Made by a program: the position numbers and the translations under genes | NCBI GenBank assembly: GCA_965212005.1 | Contig: OZ243038.1 | Location: 1,116,001 to 1,180,000 of the forward strand | DNA from: G965212005 sp965212005 | Lineage (GTDB): Bacteria > Pseudomonadota > Gammaproteobacteria > Porifericomitales > Porifericomitaceae | Direction: 5' to 3' | DNA length: 64,000 nucleotides | In this document: in pieces, positions 8,224 to 17,545 of the stretch | Position numbering within the stretch: position 1 is the stretch's first letter | Layout: the number at the start of each line of letters is the position of its first letter | Notes under the pieces: generated by a model | Told to the model about the DNA's origin: nothing | Seen by the model: the letters and a program-made list of their open reading frames with translations, nothing else | Databases searched by the model: none

Positions 8224-10356
8224 ATGGTTCAAAGCAGCCGCGGCGTTGATCATCCGTCTCCCGGGGCCCAGTGCCAGGGCGGGCTGGATGCACCGATCAC
8301 CGATCTGAAGGGAGTAGCTTCCGCCACTGAAGCTCGGCTGCAGAGCCTGGGCATTGGCCGGGTACGGGATTTGCTGTTCCATCTGCCGCTTCGGTATATT
8401 GACCAGACCCGCCTGGCTCCGATCCACCAACTCCAGCCAGGCCAGGACGCGCTGATCGAGGGAACCGTGGCAGACTGCCAGGTTCTCCAGGGCCGCAGGA
8501 GAACGTTGCGAGTCTGGGTCGAAGATGAAACCGGCATCCTGGTGCTGCGCTTCTTCCACTTCTACTCAAGCAATCAGCAACGCTTTCGCCCCGGCGTCCG
8601 GATGCGCTGCTATGGGCAGGTACGGCAGGCCTCATCGGCACTGGAGATGGTGCATCCGGAATGCCGGGTATTGCGGGCCAATCAACCCGCCCCCCTGGCT
8701 GATCACCTGCATCCGGTTTATCCGAGCACCAGCGGCTTATCGCAGTTCGTGCTGCGGCGGCTGGTCGCCGAGGCGATCCGACGCCTGCGCTCCAATGCCC
8801 GGGCACTGCAGGATTATCTGCCCAGGGAGATTCTGCAAAAGGAGGAATTGCCTCGTTTGGCCGAGGCACTCGAATTGGTCCACTACCCCCCGCCAGGCAT
8901 TGACCCGGAAACGCTGTGCAACGGCACCCACGCCGCCGTGCAGCGGCTGGCGTTTGAAGAGCTGCTGTCCCATCGCCTGGGGCTGCTGCGCATGCGCGCG
9001 CAGAGCCGTCAATCCCAGGCTTTCGCCCTGCAGGGCGGGCAGCACCTGGTGGAGCAACTGCTGACCCTGTTGCCATTTGCCCTCACCAAGGCACAGCGCC
9101 GCGTGATCGCCGAAATCACACAGGATCTGCGCCAGGAAACACCGATGATGCGCCTGCTGCAGGGCGACGTGGGTTCCGGCAAAACCGTGGTGGCCGCCGC
9201 CGCCGCGCTATGTGCCGTCGGCAGCGGCCACCAGGCAGCGGTGATGGCCCCCACCGAACTGCTCGCAACGCAGCACTACAAGTGTTTCCAGGCATGGCTG
9301 GAACCGCTGAAGATTCCGATCCTGTCGCACACCGGGCGCATCAGCCGCACCCAGCGTGAGTCAAACCTGGATACAATCCGCGGTACGGAGGCTGCCATCG
9401 TGATTGGCACGCATGCCCTGATCCAGGAAGACTTGATTTTTCAGCGCCTCGCCTTGGCCATTATCGATGAACAGCACCGTTTTGGCGTCGATCAACGCCT
9501 GAGCCTGTTGAACAGAAGAGCCCGGGACACGCGCGCGCCTCACCAGATGATCATGACCGCAACACCCATCCCGCGCACCCTGTCCATGACGCTCTATGCC
9601 GACCTGGATCTGTCCGTCATTGACGAACTGCCGCCCGGACGCAAGGCAGTCAACACCGTCGTGCTCCCCGGCACGCAGCGTCCCCTCCTGGTGGAACGGA
9701 TCGGCGCCGCCTGCGAACAGGGACGCCAAGTGTACTGGGTGTGCAATTTGATCGAAGACTCCGAGAACTTGCAGAAACAGTCCGCCTCCACTACCTCCGC
9801 GTCTTTGAAAAAGGATTTGCCGCAACTGCAAATCGGCTTGATCCACGGCAAGATGAAACAGGCGGAAAAAGAGCAGATGATGCAGGCATTTCTCGACGGG
9901 AAGCTGCATCTCCTGGTGGCCACGACCATTATCGAAGTGGGCATAGACGTCCCTGCCGCCAGTTTGATGGTGATCGAGGACGCCGATCAGTTGGGCCTTT
10001 CCCAACTACATCAATTGCGCGGACGCATAGGCCGAGGCGATGCTGGGAGCGACTGCGTGCTACTCTACACGCCGCCGCTGGAATCACTGGCGCGTGATCG
10101 CCTGGAGGTCATCCGCAGCACCCAGGACGGCTTCAAAATTGCCGAGAGCGATTTAAGGCTGCGCGGTCCGGGCGAAATGCTTGGGGCTCGCCAGAAGGGT
10201 CTGCCGCAATTCCGCATCGCCGATCTGGCGCGCGACCGATCGCTGCTGCCCGGCGTACACGACGCCGGGCGCCTGTTGAATGAACAATACCCGGAGCGAG
10301 TGGCGCCCATATTGGAGCGCTGGCAGCCCTTCGCCCAGGAATACATCCAAGTATAA
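8224..10356 (+). CDS. recG: ATP-dependent DNA helicase RecG
   Basis: Remodels stalled replication forks and Holliday junctions. The wedge (OB) domain is N-terminal. The helicase core has Walker A GDVGSGKT, APTELLATQH, the DEQH box in IIDEQHRFG, TATPIPRTL and motif VI QLRGRIGRG. 710 residues against the usual 690-ish, so the first 20 or so may not be translated; the exact start is uncertain. The 246 bp between ridA and recG hold no convincing gene. Confidence 0.94.
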   Translation: MVQSSRGVDHPSPGAQCQGGLDAPITDLKGVASATEARLQSLGIGRVRDLLFHLPLRYIDQTRLAPIHQLQPGQDALIEGTVADCQVLQGRRRTLRVWVEDETGILVLRFFHFYSSNQQRFRPGVRMRCYGQVRQASSALEMVHPECRVLRANQPAPLADHLHPVYPSTSGLSQFVLRRLVAEAIRRLRSNARALQDYLPREILQKEELPRLAEALELVHYPPPGIDPETLCNGTHAAVQRLAFEELLSHRLGLLRMRAQSRQSQAFALQGGQHLVEQLLTLLPFALTKAQRRVIAEITQDLRQETPMMRLLQGDVGSGKTVVAAAAALCAVGSGHQAAVMAPTELLATQHYKCFQAWLEPLKIPILSHTGRISRTQRESNLDTIRGTEAAIVIGTHALIQEDLIFQRLALAIIDEQHRFGVDQRLSLLNRRARDTRAPHQMIMTATPIPRTLSMTLYADLDLSVIDELPPGRKAVNTVVLPGTQRPLLVERIGAACEQGRQVYWVCNLIEDSENLQKQSASTTSASLKKDLPQLQIGLIHGKMKQAEKEQMMQAFLDGKLHLLVATTIIEVGIDVPAASLMVIEDADQLGLSQLHQLRGRIGRGDAGSDCVLLYTPPLESLARDRLEVIRSTQDGFKIAESDLRLRGPGEMLGARQKGLPQFRIADLARDRSLLPGVHDAGRLLNEQYPERVAPILERWQPFAQEYIQV

Positions 10357-10641
10357 TCCATCCGCCCGCGGCTACCCTGCCCCGTGCGCTGCGCGAACAG
10401 ACCGCAAATCGCTGCGAAACAGGACTCCCTGCTAAACGGACCCGCCCAGCCCATCGGTCACACTCCAAGCGCCGGTCCAGCCCTTGCCGCCTGGGTCAAC
10501 CCGGGGATAAAGGTTGAACTTCCGGCAAATGGAAACGCCGTTCCAGTCGCCATTCCATTACCATGGCGCACAAACGCCCATACCCCCAAGGGCACAGGAC
10601 GGCGCCAGCAAGTCTGAATAATCTCCTTTCTGATGCGTTAC

Positions 10642-11943
10642 TTATGCACGCCGCCGATCAGTCACCCGCATAGCCTTTCCTTCGGAGCGGGGGATGCTGC
10701 CGGGAGCAACCACTTCCACGGTGCAGGACACGCCTATAAATCCTTTGATCTGCTGACACAGCTCGCCTGCCGCCGCCGTGTACCCGGCGCGTTCACAATC
10801 CGGTTGCGCCTCCACGCGGACATAGAGTTGATCCATGGAGCCCTTGCGCTCCACTTCGATCAAATAATGCGGCGACAGTGCGGGAATCGACAAAATCTGC
10901 TCTTCAATCTGGGTAGGGAACATATTCACTCCCCGAACGATCAACATGTCATCGCTGCGCCCGGTAATTTTCTCCATTCGGCGCATCGTGCGGACACTAC
11001 CCGGCAGCAACCGGGTCAGATCCCGGGTCTGGTAACGCACGACAGGCATGGCCTCCTTGGTGATCGTGGTAAACACCAGTTCTCCTCTCTCGCCTTCCGG
11101 CAGTACCTCTCCGGTTTCAGGAGAGACAATCTCGGGATAAAAGTGATCCTCCCAGATAGTCGGTCCATCCTTGGTTTCAACGCACTCCTGCCCCACTCCC
11201 GGTCCCAGCACCTCGGAAAGCCCGTAAATATCAACCGCGTCAATAAGCAGGCGCCGCTCCAACTCCTGGCGCATGTTGTTGGTCCAAGGCTCCGCACCAA
11301 AGATGCCACAGCGCAGTTTGAGCTTTTTCAAGTCGATCTTCTGCCGGTCGATTTCATCGGCGATGTTGAGCATGTAGGAAGGCGTGCACATAATGATGTC
11401 GGGATTAAAGTCTCGGATCAGCAGCGCCTGCCTTTGCGTTTGGCCGCCGGACATCGGGATCACCGTGCATCCCAGGCGCTCAGCCCCATAGTGCGCGCCC
11501 AGGCCCCCCGTGAACAGCCCGTAACCGTAAGCGACGTGCACAAGGTCTCCGGGCCGTCCGCCAGCGGCGTAGATCGAACGGGCAACGAGTGAACTCCAGG
11601 TATCCAGGTCTTTCTTCGTGTATCCCACCACAGTGGGTTGGCCGGTGGTGCCGCTGGAGGCGTGTATGCGCGCTACTTTGTCCAACGGAACGGCAAAGAG
11701 ACCGAAAGGATAATGATCCCGGAAATACTTCTTCGTCGTGAAGGGAAACTTAGCCAGGTCTGCTAATTCCCGGAAGTCTTCCGGGTGCACGCCATGCTCA
11801 TCAAACGCCTTCCGGTAAATCGGCTGGTCGCGGTATACCCGGGTCAGCGTCTCACGCAGGCGTTTTTTCTGCAGATTGCGCAGTTCATCTACCGAGGCGG
11901 TCTCAATCGGATCCAGTCCCGCCGTCGTTTTCCTTTCGCTCAT
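10642..11943 (-). CDS. paaK: Phenylacetate-CoA ligase
   Basis: Activates phenylacetate with ATP and CoA to phenylacetyl-CoA, the first committed step of the paa pathway. The adenylate-forming motif SSGTTGQPTVVGYT lies at about 94-107. It is followed by YGYGLFTGGLGAHYG, the GAEPWT segment and DIYGLSEVLGPGV. The C-terminal domain has GRSDDMLIVRGVNMFP. 433 residues, full length. It stands alone, 20 kb from the rest of the pathway (32208-42627), with the integron in between. An inverted repeat resembling one before paaZ lies about 100 bp upstream. Confidence 0.95.
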   Translation of the reverse strand: MSERKTTAGLDPIETASVDELRNLQKKRLRETLTRVYRDQPIYRKAFDEHGVHPEDFRELADLAKFPFTTKKYFRDHYPFGLFAVPLDKVARIHASSGTTGQPTVVGYTKKDLDTWSSLVARSIYAAGGRPGDLVHVAYGYGLFTGGLGAHYGAERLGCTVIPMSGGQTQRQALLIRDFNPDIIMCTPSYMLNIADEIDRQKIDLKKLKLRCGIFGAEPWTNNMRQELERRLLIDAVDIYGLSEVLGPGVGQECVETKDGPTIWEDHFYPEIVSPETGEVLPEGERGELVFTTITKEAMPVVRYQTRDLTRLLPGSVRTMRRMEKITGRSDDMLIVRGVNMFPTQIEEQILSIPALSPHYLIEVERKGSMDQLYVRVEAQPDCERAGYTAAAGELCQQIKGFIGVSCTVEVVAPGSIPRSEGKAMRVTDRRRA

Positions 11944-12042
11944 CTCCCTAACTCGTTATCGATACCCCGGCATGCTGGCGGCACGCTGACATTTCGTCAC
12001 GGCGGCAGATGCGGAATATAATGACCTTTATCCGTAACATAA

Positions 12043-12075
12043 TACAGAATATAGAACAAATGAAATAATTCTGTA
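12043..12075. promoter_or_regulatory. Candidate operator upstream of paaK
   Basis: A perfect 8-bp inverted repeat, TACAGAAT (12043-12050) and ATTCTGTA (12068-12075), with a 17-bp spacer. It lies about 100 bp upstream of the paaK start. A near match, TACAAAAT-N16-TTTTTGTA, lies before paaZ. A shared paa regulator is inferred; no regulator gene is in the window. Confidence 0.5.
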
Positions 12076-12178
12076 CTATTTTATCTTGCATAACCCTATC
12101 GCAGGACTTTCCTCATAAAATAATATAAATGAATGATCTAACAGTAAATGCAAACCCAAGTCTGAGAGCCCTCTTGCC

Positions 12179-12874
12179 GTGAGATCGGGAAAATACCTGC
12201 GTTTTTTCTCCGCCTCCGTGCTGATCTCCAGCACGCTGCTGATCGCCTCACTCGCTTGGTGGCTGCCCGCGCCGATAGCAGCCCGGCTCATCGCCGAAGG
12301 CGGCATAGTGGAATCGACCTCCGCCGCGCTGTGGTTTGCCGGCGCACTGGCACTGGTGATTACTGCGGCCCGCGGCGGCTGGGGATGGAGCGCTGCCTTC
12401 CTGTTAGCGGCCTTCGGCTTCCGCGAACTGGGTCTGCGCAAGCAACTCCTGGGCAGCGACCTGAACGTCATGAAGATACCGTTCTGGGTCAGCGAAGCGG
12501 TGCCCTGGACAGAAAAGGCGTTGGTCGCGCTGACACTGACCGTCCTGATCGTGGTTCTGGTGAAACTGCTGTACGCAGACTCACGCCCGTTCTTCCGCGC
12601 CTTGAGAATATCAGACGCTGGTGCCCAGGCCGTCCTGGCAGCGCTGGCCCTGCTGGCAGTCTCCCAATGGATAGATGGAGGCACGGCGGGACTACAGCGG
12701 CTCGGCATAGCCATCGGCCAAAATCAGTCGCTGACGTCGCTGGCCTTAGAGGAGTGCATGGAGTTAGCCGCGGCCGCCCTGGTGTTTGGAGTCAGCGCCC
12801 ACGCCTGCCTGCAAAAGATGCTGCCCACCCACCTCCAGGCAGCAGTCTCCCATTCTGATCCGGCCATACGATGA
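12179..12874 (+). CDS. Uncharacterised integral membrane protein
   Basis: 231 residues from a GTG start, with about five hydrophobic segments, one of them SASVLISSTLLIASLAWWL near the N-terminus. A charged loop holds FRELGLRKQLLG. The last membrane segment follows the conserved-looking acidic motif LEECMEL. I do not recognise the family. It is divergent from paaK and stands alone. The coding frame is GC-rich like the backbone, so it is probably real. Confidence 0.65.
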   Translation: MRSGKYLRFFSASVLISSTLLIASLAWWLPAPIAARLIAEGGIVESTSAALWFAGALALVITAARGGWGWSAAFLLAAFGFRELGLRKQLLGSDLNVMKIPFWVSEAVPWTEKALVALTLTVLIVVLVKLLYADSRPFFRALRISDAGAQAVLAALALLAVSQWIDGGTAGLQRLGIAIGQNQSLTSLALEECMELAAAALVFGVSAHACLQKMLPTHLQAAVSHSDPAIR

Positions 12875-13690
12875 CCGCATAAGATTTCCCCACCGGCGAG
12901 TACTGAAGGAAAAGCCATATCATGGGAGGATACTCCACCCGAAAAATAACAGGAGCCGAAAGCAGAATTTTCTCGCCATCCAACCCATCTGTACCAGGAA
13001 CCATTGAACCACTGGGAACAATTGGGAACAATGCCGGATTGGGTCTGACAAAAGCGAGATGGAGACCCAGTCCAATCGCCGGGATACTGAAGCGCCATCA
13101 ATCAACTACAGGCCGGGAGCTAGATCGGAACCAGGGTCTGCAGGAAGACTCGGCCCGGCAGGCCCATGCGCCGGCGTTGACATGTCGCCCTGGCCAGGCC
13201 CAGCCCGGATGAATGAAGCGGAGCAGCAGGGTGGAAGTCTCTGCGGCGCAAAGAGCGGAGGCCGGCGGAGTCACCCACAGGCTCCAGTGGGAGCAAGGCA
13301 TGAGATCAACCACGAGTGGATTTACCGGTATGTCCACGCGGACTGGAATCCTGGCAGGAACCTTTTATCGTCATCTGTGTGGTCCAAAAGTCCGGCGAAG
13401 ACGCTATGGAAGCCGCGGTCGACGAGAGGAATAGTCACCCCCTGAACAGGACGGATGCTCCGCTCCAACATTCACCCCCATACAGGGGCACTGGATCACT
13501 GCATGGGGTCGTGGACACGCTCGGGGGGCTTGTAACTTGCGGTTTCCGCAACATTTAATGCTAGACTAGATGATCGCCACACGCATACAGAATCCCACCC
13601 GGAATTGCCTGCGCGCCACCCAGTTGTGGCTTGCCGTGGGCCTGCCGGGCAGTTCGTGTGACCAGTGCCAAAGTCCCAACAGGAAATTGT
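12875..13690. other. 816 bp without an intact gene
   Basis: Apart from the IS30 remnant described separately, I see no convincing coding frame or RNA in this stretch. It separates the membrane protein from the HMGR-like operon and may hold that operon's promoter at its right end. Confidence 0.6.
13205..13436 (+). pseudogene. Fragment of an IS30-family transposase
   Basis: Different frames spell consecutive pieces of the IS30 catalytic region: LQWEQG, then HEINHEWIYRYVHAD, then GTFYRHLCGPKVRRRRYGS. At least two frameshifts separate them. Both ends of the transposase are missing, and I see no terminal inverted repeats. An old, dead insertion. Confidence 0.75.
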
Positions 13691-14839
13691 ATGGAAAAAC
13701 TAACGCCACCCAGAGGTTATAATAAGGAGCGAATGCAGGTACGCCGAAACTGGCTGGAACGGCGCACGGGTTGGCATCCGCCCGCATTTGAGTTGGATCC
13801 CCCGGCTTCGCTGCAGGGCCTGGTAGAAAATCATATCGGCTACATGGGTCTGCCGATGAGCATCGCAGGCCCCCTGCAGATTAGCGGCAGTTACGCCCGG
13901 GGGGAGTTCTACGTGCCCTTATGCGCGGTGGAGGGCGCCCTGTCCCTGTCCGTTACCCGCGGTTGTTTTCTGACCCGGGTAGCGGGGGGTATCCAGACCC
14001 AGCATATACGCCAGGAACTTTCCCGTGCCCCGATCTTCACCTTCGAAGGCATCAAACAAGCGGCGGCATTTCTCAGCTGGGTGGATGATCACTTTGACGT
14101 GCTCCGGGAACGGTCGCAAGCCAATACCCGTTACGGTCGCCTGCTGCGGATTGAGAAATACCCGGTGCAAAACCGCGTCATCCTCAATTTTGTCTATAAC
14201 ACTGCAGAAGCTGCCGGGCAAAACATGGTAACCTTCGCTACCGATCACGCCTGCAAATTCATCTGCCAGGAGCTGCCCGGGGAGATGAAGACTCATTACC
14301 GCCTGGAGAGCAATTTTTGCAGCGATAAGAACCCTGCCTATCGCAGTTTGCTGCAAGGGCGCGGCCACTACGTCATCGCTTCGACCGAGATCGAGGAACG
14401 CTTGTTGCGCCGGATTTTGCACGTGTCGGTAGACGAGATGATAGATTCTTTCGCCGATATGTACATTGGCTCGCAGCTTGCGGGCGTGCTGGGATTTAAC
14501 CTCAACGTCTCCAATGTGATCTCCGCCATGTACCTGTCTACCGGGCAGGACGTGGCCAGCGTGGGAGAAAATGCGATCGCGATCCTGTCCATAGAAAAGA
14601 AAAAAGGCCGGTTGTATGCCACCCTGAGCATGCCTTCACTGACCGTGGGCACCGTCGGTGGCGCAACGCGCCTGCGCCAGCAAAAAGCCAACTTGCAATT
14701 GTTGGGATGTCAGGGACCGAGCTCGGCCGCCAAGCTGGCCGAGATCATCTGTGCCGCCTGCCTGGCCCTGGAGATCTCCCTGGGAGGGGCCGTGGTCAGC
14801 CACGAGTTCGCCCAGGCACATACCAATTTCGGGAGATAG
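13691..14839 (+). CDS. HMG-CoA reductase-like CoA-thioester reductase (substrate doubtful)
   Basis: 382 residues from ATG at 13691. Class I HMG-CoA reductase motifs are recognisable: ENHIGYMGLPMSIAGPL, VEGALSLSVTRG (catalytic Glu), SDKNPA (catalytic Lys), STGQDVAS (catalytic Asp), MPSLTVGTVGGATRL and a C-terminal AHTNFGR (catalytic His). The nucleotide-binding DAMGMNM is altered to EAAGQNM. From memory of human HMGR, several HMG-contacting residues differ: S684 to Glu, K692 to Asn, K735 to Asp and H752 to Asn. The enzyme may therefore reduce another CoA thioester to an alcohol. No other mevalonate gene is in the window. The acyltransferase gene starts 2 bp after its stop, so this is an operon. 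Confidence 0.82.
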   Translation: MEKLTPPRGYNKERMQVRRNWLERRTGWHPPAFELDPPASLQGLVENHIGYMGLPMSIAGPLQISGSYARGEFYVPLCAVEGALSLSVTRGCFLTRVAGGIQTQHIRQELSRAPIFTFEGIKQAAAFLSWVDDHFDVLRERSQANTRYGRLLRIEKYPVQNRVILNFVYNTAEAAGQNMVTFATDHACKFICQELPGEMKTHYRLESNFCSDKNPAYRSLLQGRGHYVIASTEIEERLLRRILHVSVDEMIDSFADMYIGSQLAGVLGFNLNVSNVISAMYLSTGQDVASVGENAIAILSIEKKKGRLYATLSMPSLTVGTVGGATRLRQQKANLQLLGCQGPSSAAKLAEIICAACLALEISLGGAVVSHEFAQAHTNFGR

Positions 14840-14840
14840 C

Positions 14841-15557
14841 GTGTCATCTTTTCAGGAACAGTTGGAGCGAGAGCAGTCACAAAAGCATCCCACACCGGTC
14901 CCCTTCAGTATACGGCTCTCCCACCGTTGCTTTGAGTTGTTTTGCACGCTGGTGTTTCGCAGCTATTGCCCGCTGAGTACACAAGGCCGCGAGCACTTGC
15001 CGGAGCCGCCCTTCATTTTTTGCAGCAACCACTGCAGTCACATGGACAGCCCGGCGCTGATGTACGCCTCCGGACTCGGTTTCCAGCGCTTTGGCATGAT
15101 TGCCGCCCAGGATTATTTTTTCGAGCACGGCCCCCGCAAAAGCCTGCTGCCCTTGTTGATGAACCTCATCCCCACGCGGCGCAGGGCCAATCGCCAGGAG
15201 ATCGCCCGCCTGCTACTGGATTGCCGCGAATTCATCCGCGCCGGGGAGCGTTGCCTGATCCTGTACCCGGAGGGCACCCGCTCGCGCTGCGGCGAGATGC
15301 AGAAATTAAAAAGGGGGGCGTCCCTGCTTTCCACGGAGCTTGGCGTACCCATCGTGCCCGCTTACATACGCGGCACCTTTGAGGCCTTGCCGGTGGGCGC
15401 ACGCCTGCCACGCCCGCATCGTATTCAGATTCGCTTTGCAGCGCCGCTACAGCCGGAGCCGCCACGGCGACACAGTCCGAATGGCTCCGCCTATACCCGG
15501 TTAGGCGCCAAGTTAACACAGTGCATCCAGGAACTTCGGGATCATGCCAGAGATTGA
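14841..15557 (+). CDS. PlsC-type acyltransferase
   Basis: 238 residues from GTG at 14841. The glycerophosphate-acyltransferase box NHCSHMDS (HX4D) lies at about 64, with a second block in YPEGTRSR at about 148-155 and VPAYIRGTFEALP further on. This family moves acyl groups onto glycerol-3-phosphate, lysophosphatidate or dihydroxyacetone phosphate. Next to an alkyl-DHAP synthase homologue, DHAP or its derivative is a plausible acceptor (inference). Its 3' end overlaps the next gene by 14 bp. Confidence 0.85.
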   Translation: MSSFQEQLEREQSQKHPTPVPFSIRLSHRCFELFCTLVFRSYCPLSTQGREHLPEPPFIFCSNHCSHMDSPALMYASGLGFQRFGMIAAQDYFFEHGPRKSLLPLLMNLIPTRRRANRQEIARLLLDCREFIRAGERCLILYPEGTRSRCGEMQKLKRGASLLSTELGVPIVPAYIRGTFEALPVGARLPRPHRIQIRFAAPLQPEPPRRHSPNGSAYTRLGAKLTQCIQELRDHARD

Positions 15558-17331
15558 ACAGTCGGTCGACGTGAAGGCAAACGGAATGCCCCGTCACATG
15601 AAATGGTGGGGATGGGGATACGAGGGAGACGCCTTTGATGCTTCCATGCGCCCCGCGCTGCTCCCCTATATCCGGCACGTGATGGGCATTGAGGGAGAGT
15701 TGCCGCACACTGCCCCGGTAGCGCTCAACAGCATTCAACTGCCCGCCCAACGCGAGCACCGCGCCTTTCTGACGGAAGTGCGCCGCACCCTGCCCGCTGA
15801 GTACATTCGAGATAGCAAGAAGGAGCGGATCATTCACAGCGCAGGCAAGAGCTTTCGTGACCTGTGGCTGTTGCGCCACGGGATCATCAAGGCCATGCCG
15901 GACTACGTGCTCTACCCGCAAAACGAACAGGAAGTGTGCGCCATCGTGAACGCCTGCAACGAGCACGAGGTGACGCTTATCCCCTTCGGGGGCGGGTCTA
16001 ATATCGCCGGTTGCCTGAGCCCGCAAGATCCTCCGCAGCGAACGGTCATCTCGCTGGACCTGGGGAGAATGAACCGCGTACTGGAAGTGGATAGCACCTC
16101 GCTGACGGCGCGCATACAGGCTGGCGTATACGGTCCCCACCTGGAGCAGCAACTGGCGGAGCACGGCATGTCCCTCGGACATTTCCCCGACTCCTTCCTG
16201 CACTCCACCCTGGGAGGCTGGCTTGCCACCCGCTCGGCAGGGATGCAAAGCGACTGGTACGGGAAGATCGAAGACATGCTCATTAGCATGCGGATGATCA
16301 CACCGGTCGGCAACATGCAAACGCGCACCGTACCCAAGGCATCCAACGGCATTGACATGCGCGGTTTGTGTGCCGGCAGCGAGGGGACCCTGGGCGTTAT
16401 CACCGAGGCAACGATGCAGGTGCATCCGGTGCCGGAGCACAAGCGCTATTATGGCTACCTGTTTCCCTGCTTTGAAAGCGGGGCGGACGCCGTGCAGGAA
16501 TGCGTTCGCCAGGAAGCAATGCCGGTCATCTGCCGCCTGAATGACGTCAATAAAACGGCGCTTTCCTTTGCCTTCAAGGAGCGCGGCAGCCCCCTGCAGG
16601 AATACATCGCGCTCGCTTTCAAAGCCTACCTGAAGCGTCTGCGGCGCGTGGATTTGACTTCCTGCTGTTTAATGATCTCGGCATACGAAGGCAGTAGCGC
16701 ACAAGTGCGCCAACGGCGGCGAGCGGTGGAGCGCATTTACCGATCCCGCGGCGGCATCGGCCTTGGCACGGCGCCGGGACGAGGCTTTGAGCGGGCCAAG
16801 TTCGATTTCCCTCACCTGCGCGACTACATCATGGATCGCAATATCATGGCCGACGTCAGCGAGACCGCCACCACCTGGAGCAACCTGCTGAAACTGTACC
16901 GGAACACGCGGGACGCCATCGATGCTGCCATTACCGCCACCGGCTCCCAGCCCTGGACCGGTTGTCACATCAGCCACAATTACCACACTGGAGCCAGCCT
17001 GTATTTCACCTTCGCCTGCCTGCAGAAACCGGGCCGGGAGCTGGCCCAGTACCTGTACGTCAAGAAAGCCGCCGAGGACGCTTTTCTGGCCGGCGGGGCC
17101 TCCCTTTCCCATCATCACGCGGTCGGCACCGAGCATCTGCCCTGGATGAAGGAGGACGTCTCTGCCACCGGCGTGCGCGCCTTGCAGGCACTCAAGAACG
17201 GCCTGGACCCAGCGGGAGTGATGAACCCAGGCAAGCTCATCCCCACCGGCCAGACCCTGCAGCAGTGGGGCCTGGAAGCGGCGGACGTAAACGAGTTTGA
17301 CCGGCAACTGAACTTGCAGACTGGCTCCTGA
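15544..17331 (+). CDS. FAD-dependent alkylglycerone-phosphate (alkyl-DHAP) synthase-like protein
   Basis: 595 residues. The N-terminal MKWWGWGYEGD matches the eukaryotic AGPS signature. The FAD-binding p-cresol-methylhydroxylase-type domain shows PFGGGSNIAGCL and GSEGTLGVITEA. The C-terminal half has NYHTGASLYFTFA and the His-rich SLSHHHAVGTEHLPW, matching the catalytic Tyr and His regions of AGPS. AGPS swaps the acyl chain of acyl-DHAP for a fatty alcohol, creating the ether bond. With the acyltransferase and the HMGR-like reductase it forms a plausible ether-lipid operon. A generic FAD/FMN oxidase such as a D-lactate dehydrogenase relative is less likely given the AGPS-specific motifs. Confidence 0.85.
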   Translation: MPEIEQSVDVKANGMPRHMKWWGWGYEGDAFDASMRPALLPYIRHVMGIEGELPHTAPVALNSIQLPAQREHRAFLTEVRRTLPAEYIRDSKKERIIHSAGKSFRDLWLLRHGIIKAMPDYVLYPQNEQEVCAIVNACNEHEVTLIPFGGGSNIAGCLSPQDPPQRTVISLDLGRMNRVLEVDSTSLTARIQAGVYGPHLEQQLAEHGMSLGHFPDSFLHSTLGGWLATRSAGMQSDWYGKIEDMLISMRMITPVGNMQTRTVPKASNGIDMRGLCAGSEGTLGVITEATMQVHPVPEHKRYYGYLFPCFESGADAVQECVRQEAMPVICRLNDVNKTALSFAFKERGSPLQEYIALAFKAYLKRLRRVDLTSCCLMISAYEGSSAQVRQRRRAVERIYRSRGGIGLGTAPGRGFERAKFDFPHLRDYIMDRNIMADVSETATTWSNLLKLYRNTRDAIDAAITATGSQPWTGCHISHNYHTGASLYFTFACLQKPGRELAQYLYVKKAAEDAFLAGGASLSHHHAVGTEHLPWMKEDVSATGVRALQALKNGLDPAGVMNPGKLIPTGQTLQQWGLEAADVNEFDRQLNLQTGS

Positions 17332-17545
17332 CGGGAGTACGGGCACCTGCCCGTTCGACTGACAGAGCAAGACGACCGGCCTCGTTGCGCGGCCTCCCCC
17401 GGAGACACCAGCCTGCACCGCCTGGCCCTGTCACAATGTATGCGCTACCGGGCAGAGCCTTTTATCCCCCGCTTTCCGGCTCCGTCTGCTCTACGACGGC
17501 AGGCATACGGGCGAACATCCCACCTGCCCGTGGCATGGCTAACGA

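Noticed and set aside
10384..10617. 77-aa open frame between recG and paaK
   Set aside because: No recognised features; probably chance in a convergent intergenic region.
13205..13436. Functional small genes in the 12875-13690 gap
   Set aside because: The best frames are pieces of an IS30 transposase in different phases; nothing else has coding character.
15232..16440. 402-aa minus-strand open frame opposite the acyltransferase and AGPS-like genes
   Set aside because: No family features; the plus-strand genes are clearly real.
17339..17354. ACGGGCA-CC-TGCCCGT hairpin after the AGPS-like gene as a terminator
   Set aside because: No T-run follows, so it cannot be called a rho-independent terminator.
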